Notes under the pieces: generated by a model
Databases searched by the model: none
Told to the model about the DNA's origin: nothing
What the model saw: the letters and a program-made list of their open reading frames with translations, nothing else
Assembly (NCBI GenBank): GCA_030762895.1
Contig: JAUPTC010000078.1
Span: 1-64,000, forward strand
DNA length: 64,000 nucleotides
Direction of reading: 5' to 3'
Source: Sophora flavescens
Taxonomy: Eukaryota > Streptophyta > Magnoliopsida > Fabales > Fabaceae
Translations under genes and position numbers: made by a program
Shown here: piece by piece, positions 14,401 to 24,157 of the stretch
Position numbering within the stretch: the stretch's first letter is position 1
Layout of the letters: each line of letters starts with the position of its first letter

Positions 14401-16065
14401 TTTTGACCCAAAACCCTATTTTTAACTCAAAACCTTAATTCAAACCCTAAACCCTAATTTTGACCCCAAACCCAAATTTGGACCCAAAACCCAAGTTTTG
14501 AACCAAAACCCAAATTCTAACCCTATTTTTAACTCAAAATCCTAATTGAAACCCTAAACCCTAATTTTGACCCAAAACCCAAATTTGGACCCAAAACCCA
14601 AGTTTTGAACCAAAACCCTAATTCTAACCCTATTTTTAACTCAACCCTAATTGAAACCCTAAACCCTAATTTTGACCCTAAACCCAAAATTTGACCCCAA
14701 AACCTAATTTTGACCCGTAACCCTAATTTTAATGCAAAACCCTATTTTTGACCCAAAACCCTATTTTAAACTCAAAACCCTATTTCAAACCCTAAATCGG
14801 ACCCAGAACCCTAATTTTGACCCGAATCCCTAATTTTAAACCAAAACCCTAATTCTAACCTTATTTTTGACCCAAAACCCTATTTTTAACTGAAAACCGT
14901 AATTCAAACCCTAAACTCTAATTTTCACCCAAAACCCTAATTTGGACCCAATACCCAAATTTTAACCCCAAACCCTAATTCTAACCTTATTTTTGACCCA
15001 AAACCCTATTTTAAACTCAAAACCCTAATTCAAACCCAAAACCCTACTTTTGATCCTAAACCCTAAATTTGACCCGAACCCTAATTTTTCGCAAAACCCT
15101 AATTTTAACCCAAACCCCTAATTCTAACCCTATTTTTGACCCAAAACCCTATTTTTAACTCAAAACCCTAATTCAAACCCTAAACCCTATGTTTGACCCA
15201 AAATCGTAATTTTAACCCAAAGCCCTAATTATGACCTAAAACCCTAATTCTAACATTATCTTTGACCCAAAACCCCATTTTAAACTCAAAACCCTATTAC
15301 AAACCCTAAACCCTAATTTTTACCCTAAACCCTAAATTTGACCCCGAACCCTAATTTTGACCCGAAACCCAAATTTTACCCTAAATCCTAATTCTACCCA
15401 AATTCTAAACCTAAGCCCTAATTTTGACACAGCCCTAATTTTAACCCAAAACCCTGATTCTAACCATATTTTGACTCAAAAACATATCTTTAACTCAAAA
15501 CCCTAATTCAAACCCTAAACCCTAATTTGTACCAAAAACCCTAATTTTGACCCAAAACTTTAATTTTAACCCGGAGCCCTAATTTGGACCCAAAACCCTA
15601 ATACTAACCCTATTTTTGACCCAAAACCCTATTTTAAACTCAACCCTATTTCAAACCATAAACCCTAACTTTGACCATAAACCCAAAATTTGACCCAAAA
15701 CCTAATTTTGACTCGAAACCCTAATTTTAACCCCGAAACCCTAATTCAAACCTTATTTTTGACCCAAAACCGTATTTTTAACTCAAAACCTTAATTCAAA
15801 CCATGAACCCTAATTTTGACCCAAAACCCAAGTTTGGACCCAAAACCCTAATTCTAACCCTATTTTGACCCAAAACCCTATTTTCAACTCAAAACCCTAA
15901 TTCAAACCCTAAACCCTAATTTTGATCCTAAACCTTAAATTTGACCCAGAACCCTAATTTTTCCCAAAACCCTAATTTTAACCGAAAACCCTAATTCTAA
16001 CCCTATTTTTGACCCAAAACCCTATTTTAAACTCAAAACCTAATTCAAACCCTAAACCCTAAATT
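11438..16065. repeat. Degenerate telomere-like array, left arm
   Basis: The satellite stops after GAGCATAAC and the sequence switches without a spacer to CCCTAAA-derived DNA, C-rich strand on +. The building blocks all begin CCCTA and are 7 bp (CCCTAAA), 12 bp (CCCTAATTCTAA, CCCTATTTCAAA) or 19 bp (CCCTAATTTTGACCCAAAA and variants). Perfect CCCTAAA copies are rarely more than two in a row, so this is not a functional telomere tract. Longer repeats are visible: a segment at 11438-11690 recurs at about 13690-13950 (offset about 2260 bp), and one at 12093 recurs at 15185 (offset 3092 bp). No gene is visible. It ends where the LTR begins. Confidence 0.95.
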
Positions 16066-16344
16066 TGGAAATAAACTTGATTATTATGTTCTTATTCTTA
16101 AACTTAACATGAAAATACGGCGGAATTTAAACTTAAATTATTAAGTAAACATATTCATGTAGAACAGGAATAAGAAGACATGACCATATTAAGCATATGT
16201 AAGTGAAATCAGAGTTAAACAAAACACTGTTTTAGAGCATTCCGACAATAGGAGCCCTAACAGGTGTACAAGTTATACAAACGTAATGGCGGAAAAGGTA
16301 AATCGTCGTGACACAGACGCACTGGCCATAACTAGGACTAGACC

Positions 16345-16554
16345 CTACTCATCATGGGTCACAGCTCGTCCTCCGGCATCCGGCTCGTAAGGAGTTCCGT
16401 CCAGCTCCTCCTCGTTCGGCTCATCAACAGGATCTTCGAACACGAGCCATAAAAGATAGAACAAAGCAGAGAAAAGTACAGGGGATAAGAAACATGCTAT
16501 CATCAAAAGCGGAAAAAGATTCATAGTAAATGATACACTAATTGCCATAGACAA
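16345..16554 (-). CDS. Small hypothetical ORF inside the LTR
   Basis: A 69-codon minus-strand ATG ORF lies near the 3' end of the putative LTR. Its product has a short N-terminus, a hydrophobic stretch of about 30 residues (roughly residues 10-40, rich in L, F and I) that could span a membrane once, and then a strongly acidic tail (EDPVDEPNEEELDG and on). I do not recognise a family. The sharp split between hydrophobic and acidic halves is unusual for chance translation, but AT-rich DNA readily yields hydrophobic stretches, and there is no second copy here for comparison. It may be a chance ORF. Confidence 0.2.
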   Translation of the reverse strand: MSMAISVSFTMNLFPLLMIACFLSPVLFSALFYLLWLVFEDPVDEPNEEELDGTPYEPDAGGRAVTHDE

Positions 16555-16672
16555 TCAACACACATTTCTAACAAGTCATCCTCAAATTGATATATATCCT
16601 CCTCTACCCTTTGTCATGATGCAATGCAATGCAGTATGAATGTTTGGCCACAGCCACGTATCCAAATTTCCA

Positions 16673-16798
16673 TCTCAAGTAAATCAGACTATATTTCAAG
16701 TCAACCAGACTATGTTTCAAGCCAACCAGACTATGTTTCAAGCCAACCAGACTATGTTTCAAGTCAACCAGACTATGTTTCAAGTCGATCATATGAAA
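16673..16798. repeat. 21-bp minisatellite in the LTR
   Basis: Five units of about 21 bp (TTTCAAGYCAACCAGACTATG) start at 16694, 16715, 16736, 16757 and 16778. The last decays after TTTCAAGTC, and a weaker copy precedes them at 16673. The unit is a multiple of three, so open frames with repeating peptides appear on both strands; these are side effects of the repeat and not genes. Neighbouring units differ only by C/T at one site, so the expansion is recent compared with the rest of the LTR. Confidence 0.9.
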
Positions 16799-17054
16799 AT
16801 ATCACGGACCATGTTTTGGTCACCCCCTAGTGCCGTAACATCTCATCACTATTTCATGAATAAACCCAACAATAATCACATCTCGGTTAGGCACTTCTAA
16901 ACTCAGATATCATGAACCCCCGCACACATTCCTCTAATTATCATGTATTAATACACATCAAAATCTCTAACCATATATCAAAACATTGTGGAACAAAGCA
17001 GTTCAATTATCATCAAGCTATAATACATTCTCACATAAACATATCAATCATCAT

Positions 17055-17164
17055 AAAATATCACAGTAATATCAGCATCAATAAATTCCTACATTCTCAA
17101 TGTCATATTAAAATATCATAGTAATATCAGCATCAATAAATTCATACATTCTCAATATCATATA
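17055..17164. repeat. 55-bp direct repeat in the LTR
   Basis: Two adjacent copies of an AT-rich 55-bp unit (AAAATATCAYAGTAATATC... to ...CATAT) start at 17055 and 17110. They differ at only a handful of positions. This is a simple local tandem duplication inside the LTR. Confidence 0.85.
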
Positions 17165-17479
17165 AGCAATCCAACACCGATAAACCTACAATCCCCGAAT
17201 CAACATTGGTTTTACAGAAAAACAACTCCAACATGATTTTGGTCTTGTCGATTATTCGATTTTCTAGTAGGGTTTGGGTCGCCCTACACAATTAATATAT
17301 AATCTACTACTTATCGTTCCCGACAGTAGATTGATTCTTTCCCCCACCTGAGTTCTCACCGAACTTCCGAACTCGAAGCTCCTCGTTGCCACACCACAAG
17401 TTACCAACACCACCTTCAACCAATCAACATAATTAAAAATAAATCAAACAAATTCATCTATGCCCTCATTATGCTAGGT

Positions 17480-18320
17480 TCGGCCATTTAATTCAAATGA
17501 GAGCTAGGATTGTTTTCTCAACCTAAGCTTTTGGATACTTATCACTTAGACTCTAGGTAACTTAAATAAATTGGCATAAGTTGAAAATATGGAATAAAAA
17601 TCATCCAACCACTTAGGGTAGGTTTCGGCCTTGTATAAGAAAATAGGCTAGGATTTTCAAATCGACACAACCTCTTAGATCAATGATCTTAGAGTATTAA
17701 GGAGTATGAATCAAGTACTAGTTTTCACAAAGCAAATCAAAAACATTTTATTTCCTTTAATATAAGTTTCGGCCAACATAATTGAATTGGCTAGAAATTT
17801 CTAAACTTTCCAATCTCTTTAGCTTAGCATCCATACATAGTAAGGAGCTTAAAACCATGATCATTTTGGAAAATGAAAACAAGGCATCCTAGGTCCATAA
17901 ACCTTAGGTTTCGGCCATCATAGGATTTTTAAGCTAGAAATCTTTAAATCATCCAATCTTTTAGACATAGCATCCTTTGATATTAAGGAGTTCAATCTAT
18001 AATCATTTTGGAAGAGAAACAACCTAAAACGTTCCAATCTTTTTAGATATAGTATCCTTTCACATAAGGAGCTTTAATCCATAATCATCTTGGAAAATAA
18101 AAACAACACATCCTAGGTCCAAAACAAATGAGTTTCGGCCATCATAGGAAACTCAATGAAAAAGATTTAAACTTTTCCAATCACTTAAACCTAGCATCCT
18201 TTAGTATAAAGGAGCCCTTGGTCATGATCATCTTGGAATAGAACTCAAATATAAGTTCATAAAAGCAAAAGTTGAAACAAAATCCAACCTAAACCATAGG
18301 CATGGTTTCGGCCTTGCATG
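17480..18320. repeat. Diverged internal cassettes of the LTR carrying GTTTCGGCC
   Basis: TTTCGGCC or TTCGGCC recurs near 17484, 17626, 17767, 17911, 18131 and 18304. Between these lie copies of a module starting CCAATC (17810, 17953, 18034, 18177), followed by TAGCATCC or TAGTATCC, AAGGAG, ATAATCAT or ATGATCAT, TTGGAA and, in some copies, CATCCTAGGTCC. Spacing is irregular (about 80-150 bp) and divergence is high, so these are old internal duplications within a long LTR. No coding potential is seen. Confidence 0.7.
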
Positions 18321-18674
18321 GATAAAGGGGTTCGAAATTTTTGTTTTACACAGTCTTTTAGTATGTTGTAATAGGAGTAAAAACAAGAACATAGGAAGTG
18401 GTTTCAACTCAAACGGAGTTTTCTACCATTTTTAAGAGTTTTTAGAAGTTTGAGAGCTTAAAGAAAACATAAAGCATAAACTATGAAATGAATGCAAGAA
18501 CTTGAAAAGAAAACTAAATAGGATCATTACCCTCAAGAAGATGAACAACTTTGATGAAGGAATCAAGTTGAAAAGAGAAGTAAAAACCAAAGCTTTAAAG
18601 GTTTGAACTTTTTTTTTTAAAAGAAAGGAAGAAGATGAAGAAGAAGAAAAGTGTGAGTGAAGTGATGAAATGGG

Positions 18675-18682
18675 TATATATA
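18675..18682 (-). promoter_or_regulatory. TATA-like element of the LTR promoter
   Basis: TATATATA stands on the minus strand about 620 bp inside the LTR start. A pyrimidine-rich stretch precedes it, and CACTCACACTTTTCTTCTTC-type sequence follows in the direction of transcription, a common look for a plant transcription start and leader. This would put U3 at about 19299-18650. The position is plausible, but there is no transcript evidence in the sequence. Confidence 0.45.
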
Positions 18683-19300
18683 GATGGAGGGAAAGGGGGC
18701 ACGGTTTTGGAGAGAAAAGGAGAGGAAAAATGAGAGAAAATTGAAGTGGGTTGTTGAGGAAGATTGGAGGTATGGGAGGTATGGTGGTAAGGTATGGTGT
18801 TGTAAGGTGGAGGTAAGGTAGAAGAGAGAAAAGAGTTGAAAAAGTAAAATTTTGAAAAGGTGAGTGATGATGGTTACTATTTGCCATCACATCATGTCTC
18901 TTCTAGTCCTTTCGTTTCCTTTGTGCTCTGCTCCATTGCGTATCAGATGACTTCCCTGATCGTATTTCTCGACGATTTCGCTCGGGTAATACTTAGAATT
19001 TGGCCCCGGACGAGATTTTGTGAAAATCTCCATACCCACACAAAACATCCTAAAAACACTAACCGTCTTGTTTACGGGTCAAAATTATGTTTCCGGCTCA
19101 GTAAAATTATACTGGTAGAGAAAACGCAGACCGACTTCCGTCTGAATTTTCAGCCGAAATTTTTACTGTGAGCTATTATCGTAAGGTAGATCAAGAATAT
19201 GATTTTTATTTTATTACAAACATTTCCTAAACTTCATATTAAAATATAATTACTTATATTTTAATTTATTAACCGCATACCGAAAATCAGGCTGTTACAT

Positions 19301-19313
19301 TACTACCCCTCTT
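19301..19313 (-). other. Polypurine tract
   Basis: On the minus strand AAGAGGGGTAGTA lies one base upstream of the LTR start TGTAACAG. In LTR retrotransposons this purine run primes second-strand DNA synthesis immediately before the 3' LTR. The position fixes the 5' edge of the LTR at 19299 and confirms the orientation. Confidence 0.8.
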
Positions 19314-19346
19314 AAAAGAAAATTCCGTCCTCGGAATTTACGTACC

Positions 19347-19865
19347 TCAGAAAAGATGTGGATATTGTTGTTGCATATCCGCCTCGCGTTCCCAAGTTGC
19401 ATCTCCAGTAGCTTCATCCCATAAGATTTTAACCAAAGGAATCTGCCTACCGCGAAGTTCCTTGATCCGTCTATCTGTGATCCTTACAGGTAATACCTCA
19501 TGCTCCAGGTTCTCTCGCAATTGTATAGACTCAGACTCAATCACATGAGATGGATTAGGGTGGTACTTTCTCAATTGAGAAACATGAAAGACGTCATGGA
19601 CGTTGGAAAGATTAGGTGGAAAGGCAATTTGGTAAGCTACTGGCCCAATTCGTCGAAGAATCTGAAAAGGTCCAATGAAACGAGGAGTAAGTTTTCGGGA
19701 TTTCATAGCTCTGCCAATTCCATTTTTTCGAGTAACTCTCAAGAATATGTGATCACCTTCCTGGAATTCTAATGGTCTCCTCCTCTTGTCACTGTAGCTC
19801 CTCTGCCTATCTTGTGCTTCCTTCATCTTTTCCCTTATCTTCCTGACTTGTTCCGTAGTACAGTT
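19347..19865 (-). pseudogene. Integrase C-terminal and chromodomain-like tail (broken pol)
   Basis: The last part of the gypsy polyprotein. The frame ending at 19347 gives the GPF/Y-type module (GPFQILRRIGPVAYQI), then NVHDVFHVSQLRKY, and ends with a chromodomain-like segment (PLVKILW, ATWERE) and YPHLF, which is characteristic of Tekay/Del elements. The open frame runs on to 20003, but recognisable homology begins only at about 19853; upstream of that the neighbouring frame carries the integrase core. A frameshift therefore lies between about 19853 and 19865. In chromoviruses this tail binds modified histone or other heterochromatin marks and directs insertion, consistent with where this copy sits. 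Confidence 0.9.
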
Positions 19866-20406
19866 GTACCACATCCGGACCCAAAACTTGGTTTTCACCA
19901 GTCTCATACCAACATAACGGGGTCCTACACTTTCTGCCATACAACGCCTCATATGGTGCCATTCCAATACTGCTGTGGAAACTGTTGTTATAAGTAAATT
20001 CAATCAATGGCAAAAACGTATCCCAACTGCCAGTGTGTTCCAACACACAAGCTCTCAATAGGTCCTCCAATGATTTAATTGTCCTCTCTGATTGCCCATC
20101 GGTTTGGGGATGATAGGCAGAACTCATTCTCAACTTCGATCCGAAAGCATTTTGCAATTGTCTCCAGAAATTAGAGGTGAATCTAGGATCTCGATCTGAG
20201 ACAATACTTGATGGCACACCATGCAACCTAACCACTTCATCGATGTAAATCTGGGTTAACTTCTCTAATTTATCACATTCTCTAATAGGCAAGAAGTGAG
20301 CACACTTCGTCAATCTATCAATGACAACCCAAATTGCATCATGCTTCTTAGGAGTCCGTGGTAATCCGACCACAAAATCCATAGCTATACTATCCCATTT
20401 CCATTA
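19863..20406 (-). pseudogene. Integrase catalytic core (broken pol)
   Basis: Frame ending at 20382 and its upstream continuation. The DDE triad is present: D in VVIDRLTK, D in SDRDPRF and E in SERTIKS, with 35 residues between the second D and the E, as expected for D,D(35)E retroviral-type integrases. HPQTDGQSERT is the usual signature. A nonsense TAA at 20404-20406 separates this core in the same frame from the zinc-binding domain upstream. On the other side the frame is lost at about 19863. The domain carried out strand transfer of element cDNA into DNA; this copy cannot be made as one protein. Confidence 0.92.
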
Positions 20407-20721
20407 TAGGATATCTAGAGATTGCAATAATCCTGCTGGTTTCTGATGTTCGATCTTCGCCTTCTGACACACCAGGCAAGATAAGACATACTCCGCTACT
20501 TCTTTCTTCATCCTCTTCCACCAGAACATTTTCTTCAAATCCTGATACATCTTTGTGGATCCAGGATGGAAACTCAACTTACTTTTATGTGCCTCCTCTA
20601 AAATCATCTTCCTAAGCTCTGCATCCTCTGGCACACATATTCTATCTCTAAACCTTAATGCACCATCTGTTCCTCTAGTGAACTCAGAAACTTTTCCCTC
20701 GTCTATTCCTTTACTTATCTC
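20404..20721 (-). pseudogene. Integrase zinc-binding HHCC domain (broken pol)
   Basis: Same frame as the integrase core. The H...H part is seen in HKSKLSFHPG and the C-x2-C part in CLVCQKAK, the HHCC zinc finger of retroelement integrases. The open stretch from 20634 leftward reflects a GTG codon inside the domain; the frame continues upstream (RFRDRICVPEDAEL) to a TAG nonsense codon at 20722-20724. It ends at the TAA at 20404-20406. Both stops fall inside what was one polyprotein. Confidence 0.88.
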
Positions 20722-21287
20722 CTAAAGGTACAAATCCTGAAATCGCTTATCCTTGAGATCTCGCATGAAATCACTACTAATAGTGATCCTACCCAAACAA
20801 ACTTTATTTTCTCTTAACTCCATTCCTATGTTCAGGTCTCGGAATTGTTCTAACAACTCCAACTCCTTAACCATCATTGTGGATACATGCAAGGACTTCC
20901 TACTTAAAGCATCTGCTACCACATTGGCCTTCCCGGGATGGTACAGTAGCTCAAAATCATAATCTTTGATGAACTCCATCCACCTCCGCTGTCTCATGTT
21001 CAATTCCTTCTGATCAAAAAGATACTTTAGGCTCTTGTGGTCACTGAAAACATTAAACCTTGCTCCATACAAAAAGTGTCGCCAAATCTTCAATGCGAAC
21101 ACTATTGCTTGCTAACTCCAAGTCATGAGTCGGATAGTTCCTCTCATGAATTTCGCAATCGTCGGGAAGCATAAGCCACTGCTCTTCCCTCTTGCATCGA
21201 ACACAACCTAAACCTTGGTATGACGCATCACCGATATACGTCAAACTGTCCTAGAGGGTCGGGTAAGATCAACCACAGGTGATGTAG
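20722..21287 (-). pseudogene. RNase H domain (broken pol)
   Basis: Two overlapping frames (21053-21244 and 20722-21102) together cover a gypsy RNase H. GDASYQGLGCV and NYPTHDLELA lie in one frame; FALKIWRHFLYG, DHKSLKYLF, RRWMEFIKDYDFE and HPGKANVVADALSR in the next. The change of frame falls near 21100. Between 21244 and 21287 the link to RT is also out of frame. The enzyme removed template RNA during reverse transcription. There are at least two indels here, making it one of the most damaged parts of the element. Confidence 0.88.
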
Positions 21288-22300
21288 TCAATCTTTCCTT
21301 GACTTTTGGAAACTCTGCTCACACTTGTCCGTCCACACAAAAGCTGTATCCTTTCTCGTTAACTGCGTCATAGACAGCGCAATCTTAGAGAATCCCTCTA
21401 TGAACCTCCGATAATATCCAGCAAGTCCTAAGAAACTCCGTATTTCACTCACTGACTTGGGTCGTTCCCATTTAAGAACTGCTTCAACCTTAGCTGGATC
21501 TACGGCTATTCCTTCTTTGTTAATTACATGCCCTAGAAATTGTACTTCTTCCAGCCAAAACTCACACTTGGAAAGTTTGGCATAAAGCTGCCTATCTTTC
21601 AAGACTCGCAGTACCAATCTCAAATGCTCCTCATGCTCTTCCCGCGCATGCGAGAGTAGATAAGAATATCGTCGATGAACACAACGACAAACTTATCGAG
21701 GAACGGTCTGAAAATTCGGTTCATATAATCCATGAACACGGCTGGCGCATTAGTTACACCGAAAGGCATAACTAAATACTCATAGTGCCCGTACCTCGTC
21801 CTAAAAGCCGTCTTGGGTATATCTTCCTTCTTTACTCTAATCTGGTGATACCCGGACCTCAAATCGATCTTAGAGAATATTGACGCTCCCTTCAACTGAT
21901 CCATTAGGTCATCGATTCTAGGCAACGGATACTTGTTTTTAATCGTCACCTTATTCAACTTCCTGTAATCCGTGCACAACCTCGCACTTCCATCCTTCTT
22001 CTTAACGAACAACACCGGTGCACCCCAAGGTGAAACGCTCGGTCTGATGAACTCTTTCCCCATCATATCGTCCAATTGTTCCTTCAACTCAGCTAGTTCC
22101 ACTGGTGACATCCGATACGGTGCTATAGATATAGGCCATGTCCCTGGTACGAGATCTATTGTGAATTCCACTTCTCTTTCTGGTGGCAAACCTGGAACGT
22201 CTGGGGGGAAAACTTCAGGAAACTCCCTCACGATAGGCATAGAATCTATGATGGGGATCTCATTAGCCTCCATTTCAAAAAGCATCACAAACTCCTGAGA
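21288..22300 (-). pseudogene. Reverse transcriptase (broken pol)
   Basis: Ty3/gypsy RT. The frame to the right of 21620 carries RLCTDYRKLNKVT, KIDLRSGYHQI (first catalytic Asp), MPFGVTNAPAVF and the catalytic FIDD box at 21668-21679. The frame at 21288-21623 carries the connection region (KCEFWLEEVQFLGHVI, IRSFLGLAGYYRRFI). A single-base frameshift near 21640, just after LIYSR, separates the two. All key RT residues I looked for are present, so inactivation is by frame loss and not by active-site mutation. Confidence 0.93.
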
Positions 22301-22460
22301 GTTGTTACTCCTCAAAGGTACTCCTTCATTGGCAGATACTATACTAGAAGGCTCAAGAAATGATAGGGTCTTACTAGAACAATCTAGCATTACATGGTTA
22401 GCCGAAAGCCAATCCATGCCAAGGATAACATCTATCTGTTGCATAGGCAAACAGATAAGG
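22300..22460 (-). pseudogene. C-terminal end of the gypsy protease
   Basis: The conserved VILGMDWL motif that closes plant Ty3/gypsy protease lies at about 22400-22440, followed by the PR-RT linker. The protease active site (D-T/S-G) should lie upstream, beyond 22460, but that part is gone and replaced by filler and LINE DNA. The open frame continuing to 22642 is antisense LINE sequence and is not part of the element. Confidence 0.85.
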
Positions 22461-22484
22461 TCTGTTGCATAGGCATTACATGGT
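22461..22484. other. Templated filler at the gypsy/LINE junction
   Basis: 22461-22475 repeats 15 bp found at 22435-22449 (TCTGTTGCATAGGCA). 22473-22484 repeats 12 bp found at 22387-22398 (GCATTACATGGT). The two patches overlap by GCA, and the second ends in ATGGT, which is shared with the LINE sequence that follows. Short patches copied from within 100 bp and linked by microhomology are the hallmark of polymerase-theta-type end joining, and are also described at 5' junctions of truncated LINEs. Confidence 0.65.
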
Positions 22485-23232
22485 AAAGACGTTGGTTTCT
22501 TCTCCTGCAAAAGAGGGGTGAGGCAAGGTGATCCTCTTTCCCCTCTTTTGTTTTGCATTGCTGAGGAGGTGCTTAGTAGAGGTATTTCAAAGCTTGTCCA
22601 AGATAACAAACTGCTTCCTATAGCCAGTCCTAGAGGTTTCAATGTTCCTAGCCATGTTCTTTATGCTGATGATGCCCTCATCTTTTGCAGAGGGACTAAG
22701 AAGAACTTAGATAATTTGATGTCCTTGTTTTCTCAATATGCTCAAGCCTCTGGTCAGGTTATCAGCAAGGAAAAATCAACTTATTTTGCTGGCTCTATAA
22801 ATTTATCTCGGCTGGCTGTCTTGACTAGTAATTTGGGGTTTAGAGCTGGCCATCTCCCTTTTGTTTACTTAGGTGTCCCTATTTTAAAAGGGAAATCTAG
22901 GAAAGCCTACTTCATGCCTTTTGTTGACAGAATTAAGGCAAAGTTGTCTTATTGGAAAGGCAGTATGCTATCTATCATGGGACGAGTAGAATTAGTAAAG
23001 TCTGTTGTCCAAAGTTCTCTGATTTACTCTTTTCAAGTTTACTATTGGCCTTTGGCTCTTCTTAAGCTATTAGACCAGTACATGAGGAACTTCATTTGGG
23101 CTGGAAACATTGAGACTCGAAAGATCTGTACGGTTGCTTGGAAAAAGCTCTGCTGCCCCACTCTAGAAGGTGGTCTTGGCCTAAGGTCCATGAGATATAT
23201 TAATGAGTCTTTCATGCTAAAGAGATGCTTTG
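22485..23232 (+). pseudogene. LINE copy 1: RT second half
   Basis: Open from the filler junction to 23240. RT motifs: RQGDPLSPLLF (motif B) and the catalytic YADD at 22662-22673, then FVYLGVPI, SIMGRVELV and FIWAG of the palm-thumb region, ending in LEGGLGLR. The GTG at 22518 is an internal codon and not a start; the reading frame is open upstream to about 22482. The frame is lost near 23225-23232 and homology continues in another frame (MLWELISSDLDW). Confidence 0.93.
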
Positions 23233-24157
23233 GGAATTGATCTCTTCAGACTTGGATTGGTCTATTCTTCTGAGGTCTAGAGTGCTCAAACACACAACCT
23301 TCATCAACTACAACATTTCCTCTTCAATCTGGTCTGGTTTAAAGGGGTTCCTTTCCACTGTTCTGGATAATGTCTCCTGGCTTTTAGGGGATGGCAGAAG
23401 TATAAACTTCGGGGGTGATCCCTGGCTATCCCAGCCAATTGTTGACTTGATGAACATTCCTCCATTCCTGCATAATTCCCTTATTGCTTCAGTTAGCGAT
23501 TTCATTTGTGAAGGGAAATGGCGTATCCCTCAAGACCTTATTCTCCGGTACCATACTGTTGCAGCAGAAATTGGTAAAGTGGTTATCCCTTGTGCTGAGT
23601 TTCCTGATCATCTAGTTTGGAAACATTCTGACTCTGGTTGCCTTTCGGCTAAAGAAGCTTATAGGTTTCTAAACCCAAGCAGACCCTCTTGCCCTTGGGG
23701 GAAGATGATTTGGTCAAAGGTAATTCCTCCCTCAAAATCCTTTCTTCTCTGGAGGTTGCTTCACAATAAGGTCCCAACGGATGATCATCTTTGGTCTAGA
23801 GGCTGCCATGTAGTCTCAATTTGTTCTCTATGTGGCTACAGCTATGAGACATCGGATCATCTTTTTTTCTCCTGCCCCTTCGCTAGTAGAGTTTGGTTGT
23901 GGCTGAGCAGCTGCCTAGGTTGCCACCTTCACACTCTCTCAATTCAATCTATCCTCTCAATCTTAAACAGTGCCTGGTGCCCTCAAGTTAAAGAGGTCAT
24001 TTTGTCTGCCATCTGCTTCTCTCTTTGGGGTATTTGGCATTGTAGGAACAACCTCAGATTTGATTCTAAGAAAATCTCAGTGGAAGCTACTTGCAATGCA
24101 ATCACTGCCAATGTCTCCTTTCTTTGGGAGGTTTTACAAGGGAGCCTTCTATTCTGA
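23225..24157 (+). pseudogene. LINE copy 1: C-terminal zinc-binding (zf-RVT) region
   Basis: Continues the RT protein after a frameshift. Seen in order: LGDGRSINFGGDPWL, SDHLVWKHSDSGCLS, SKSFLLWRLLHNKVPT and the cysteine/histidine cluster CSLCGYSYETSDHLFFSCPFA (about 23820-23885), which is the zf-RVT domain of plant L1 ORF2 proteins. The frame ends in TGA at 24155-24157, and the RNase H continues in a third frame, so a second indel lies at about 24120-24150. Confidence 0.9.

Larger units (their letters stand above)
16066..19299 (-). repeat. Putative 3' LTR (about 3.23 kb)
   Basis: On the minus strand it begins TGTAACAGCC at 19299, right after the polypurine tract, and would end ...TTTCCA at 16066, giving the TG...CA termini usual for LTRs. 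The length fits the long LTRs known in Tekay elements. Because the 5' LTR is missing, the ends cannot be proved by pairing; the left limit is inferred from the TG and from the switch to telomere-like DNA. Inside are a 21-bp tandem repeat, a 55-bp direct repeat, several diverged cassettes carrying GTTTCGGCC, a TATA-like element and one small ORF, each listed separately. Confidence 0.65.
16066..22460 (-). mobile_element. Ty3/gypsy chromovirus remnant, Del/Tekay type, 5' half missing
   Basis: Minus-strand LTR retrotransposon remnant. Read from right to left it holds the end of protease, reverse transcriptase, RNase H, integrase with a chromodomain-like tail, a polypurine tract and one long LTR. 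Domain order (PR-RT-RH-IN) and the IN tail match the Tekay/Del lineage of plant chromoviruses, whose integrase tail targets heterochromatin. The 5' LTR, primer binding site, gag and protease active site are absent. At 22460 the sequence passes through filler into a LINE. Several frameshifts and nonsense codons make it inactive. The left end, TG at 16066, abuts telomere-like DNA, and AAATT at 16061-16065 is the candidate target-site copy. Confidence 0.93.

Noticed and set aside
16604..16900. Repetitive peptides on both strands (16604-16792, 16624-16830, 16640-16900)
   Set aside because: Produced by the 21-bp minisatellite, whose unit is divisible by three and so stays open in several frames.
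18432..18890. 152-codon minus-strand ORF rich in Ser, Leu, Pro and Phe
   Set aside because: It spans the LTR TATA-like element and pyrimidine-rich leader; its composition mirrors CT-rich promoter DNA, and no domain is seen.
18860..19171. Plus-strand 103-codon ORF
   Set aside because: Antisense to the U3 part of the LTR, with no recognisable domain.
22480..22642. Extra N-terminal part of the gypsy RT ORF (to 22642)
   Set aside because: This part is the antisense of the LINE RT; the frame runs across the junction by chance.
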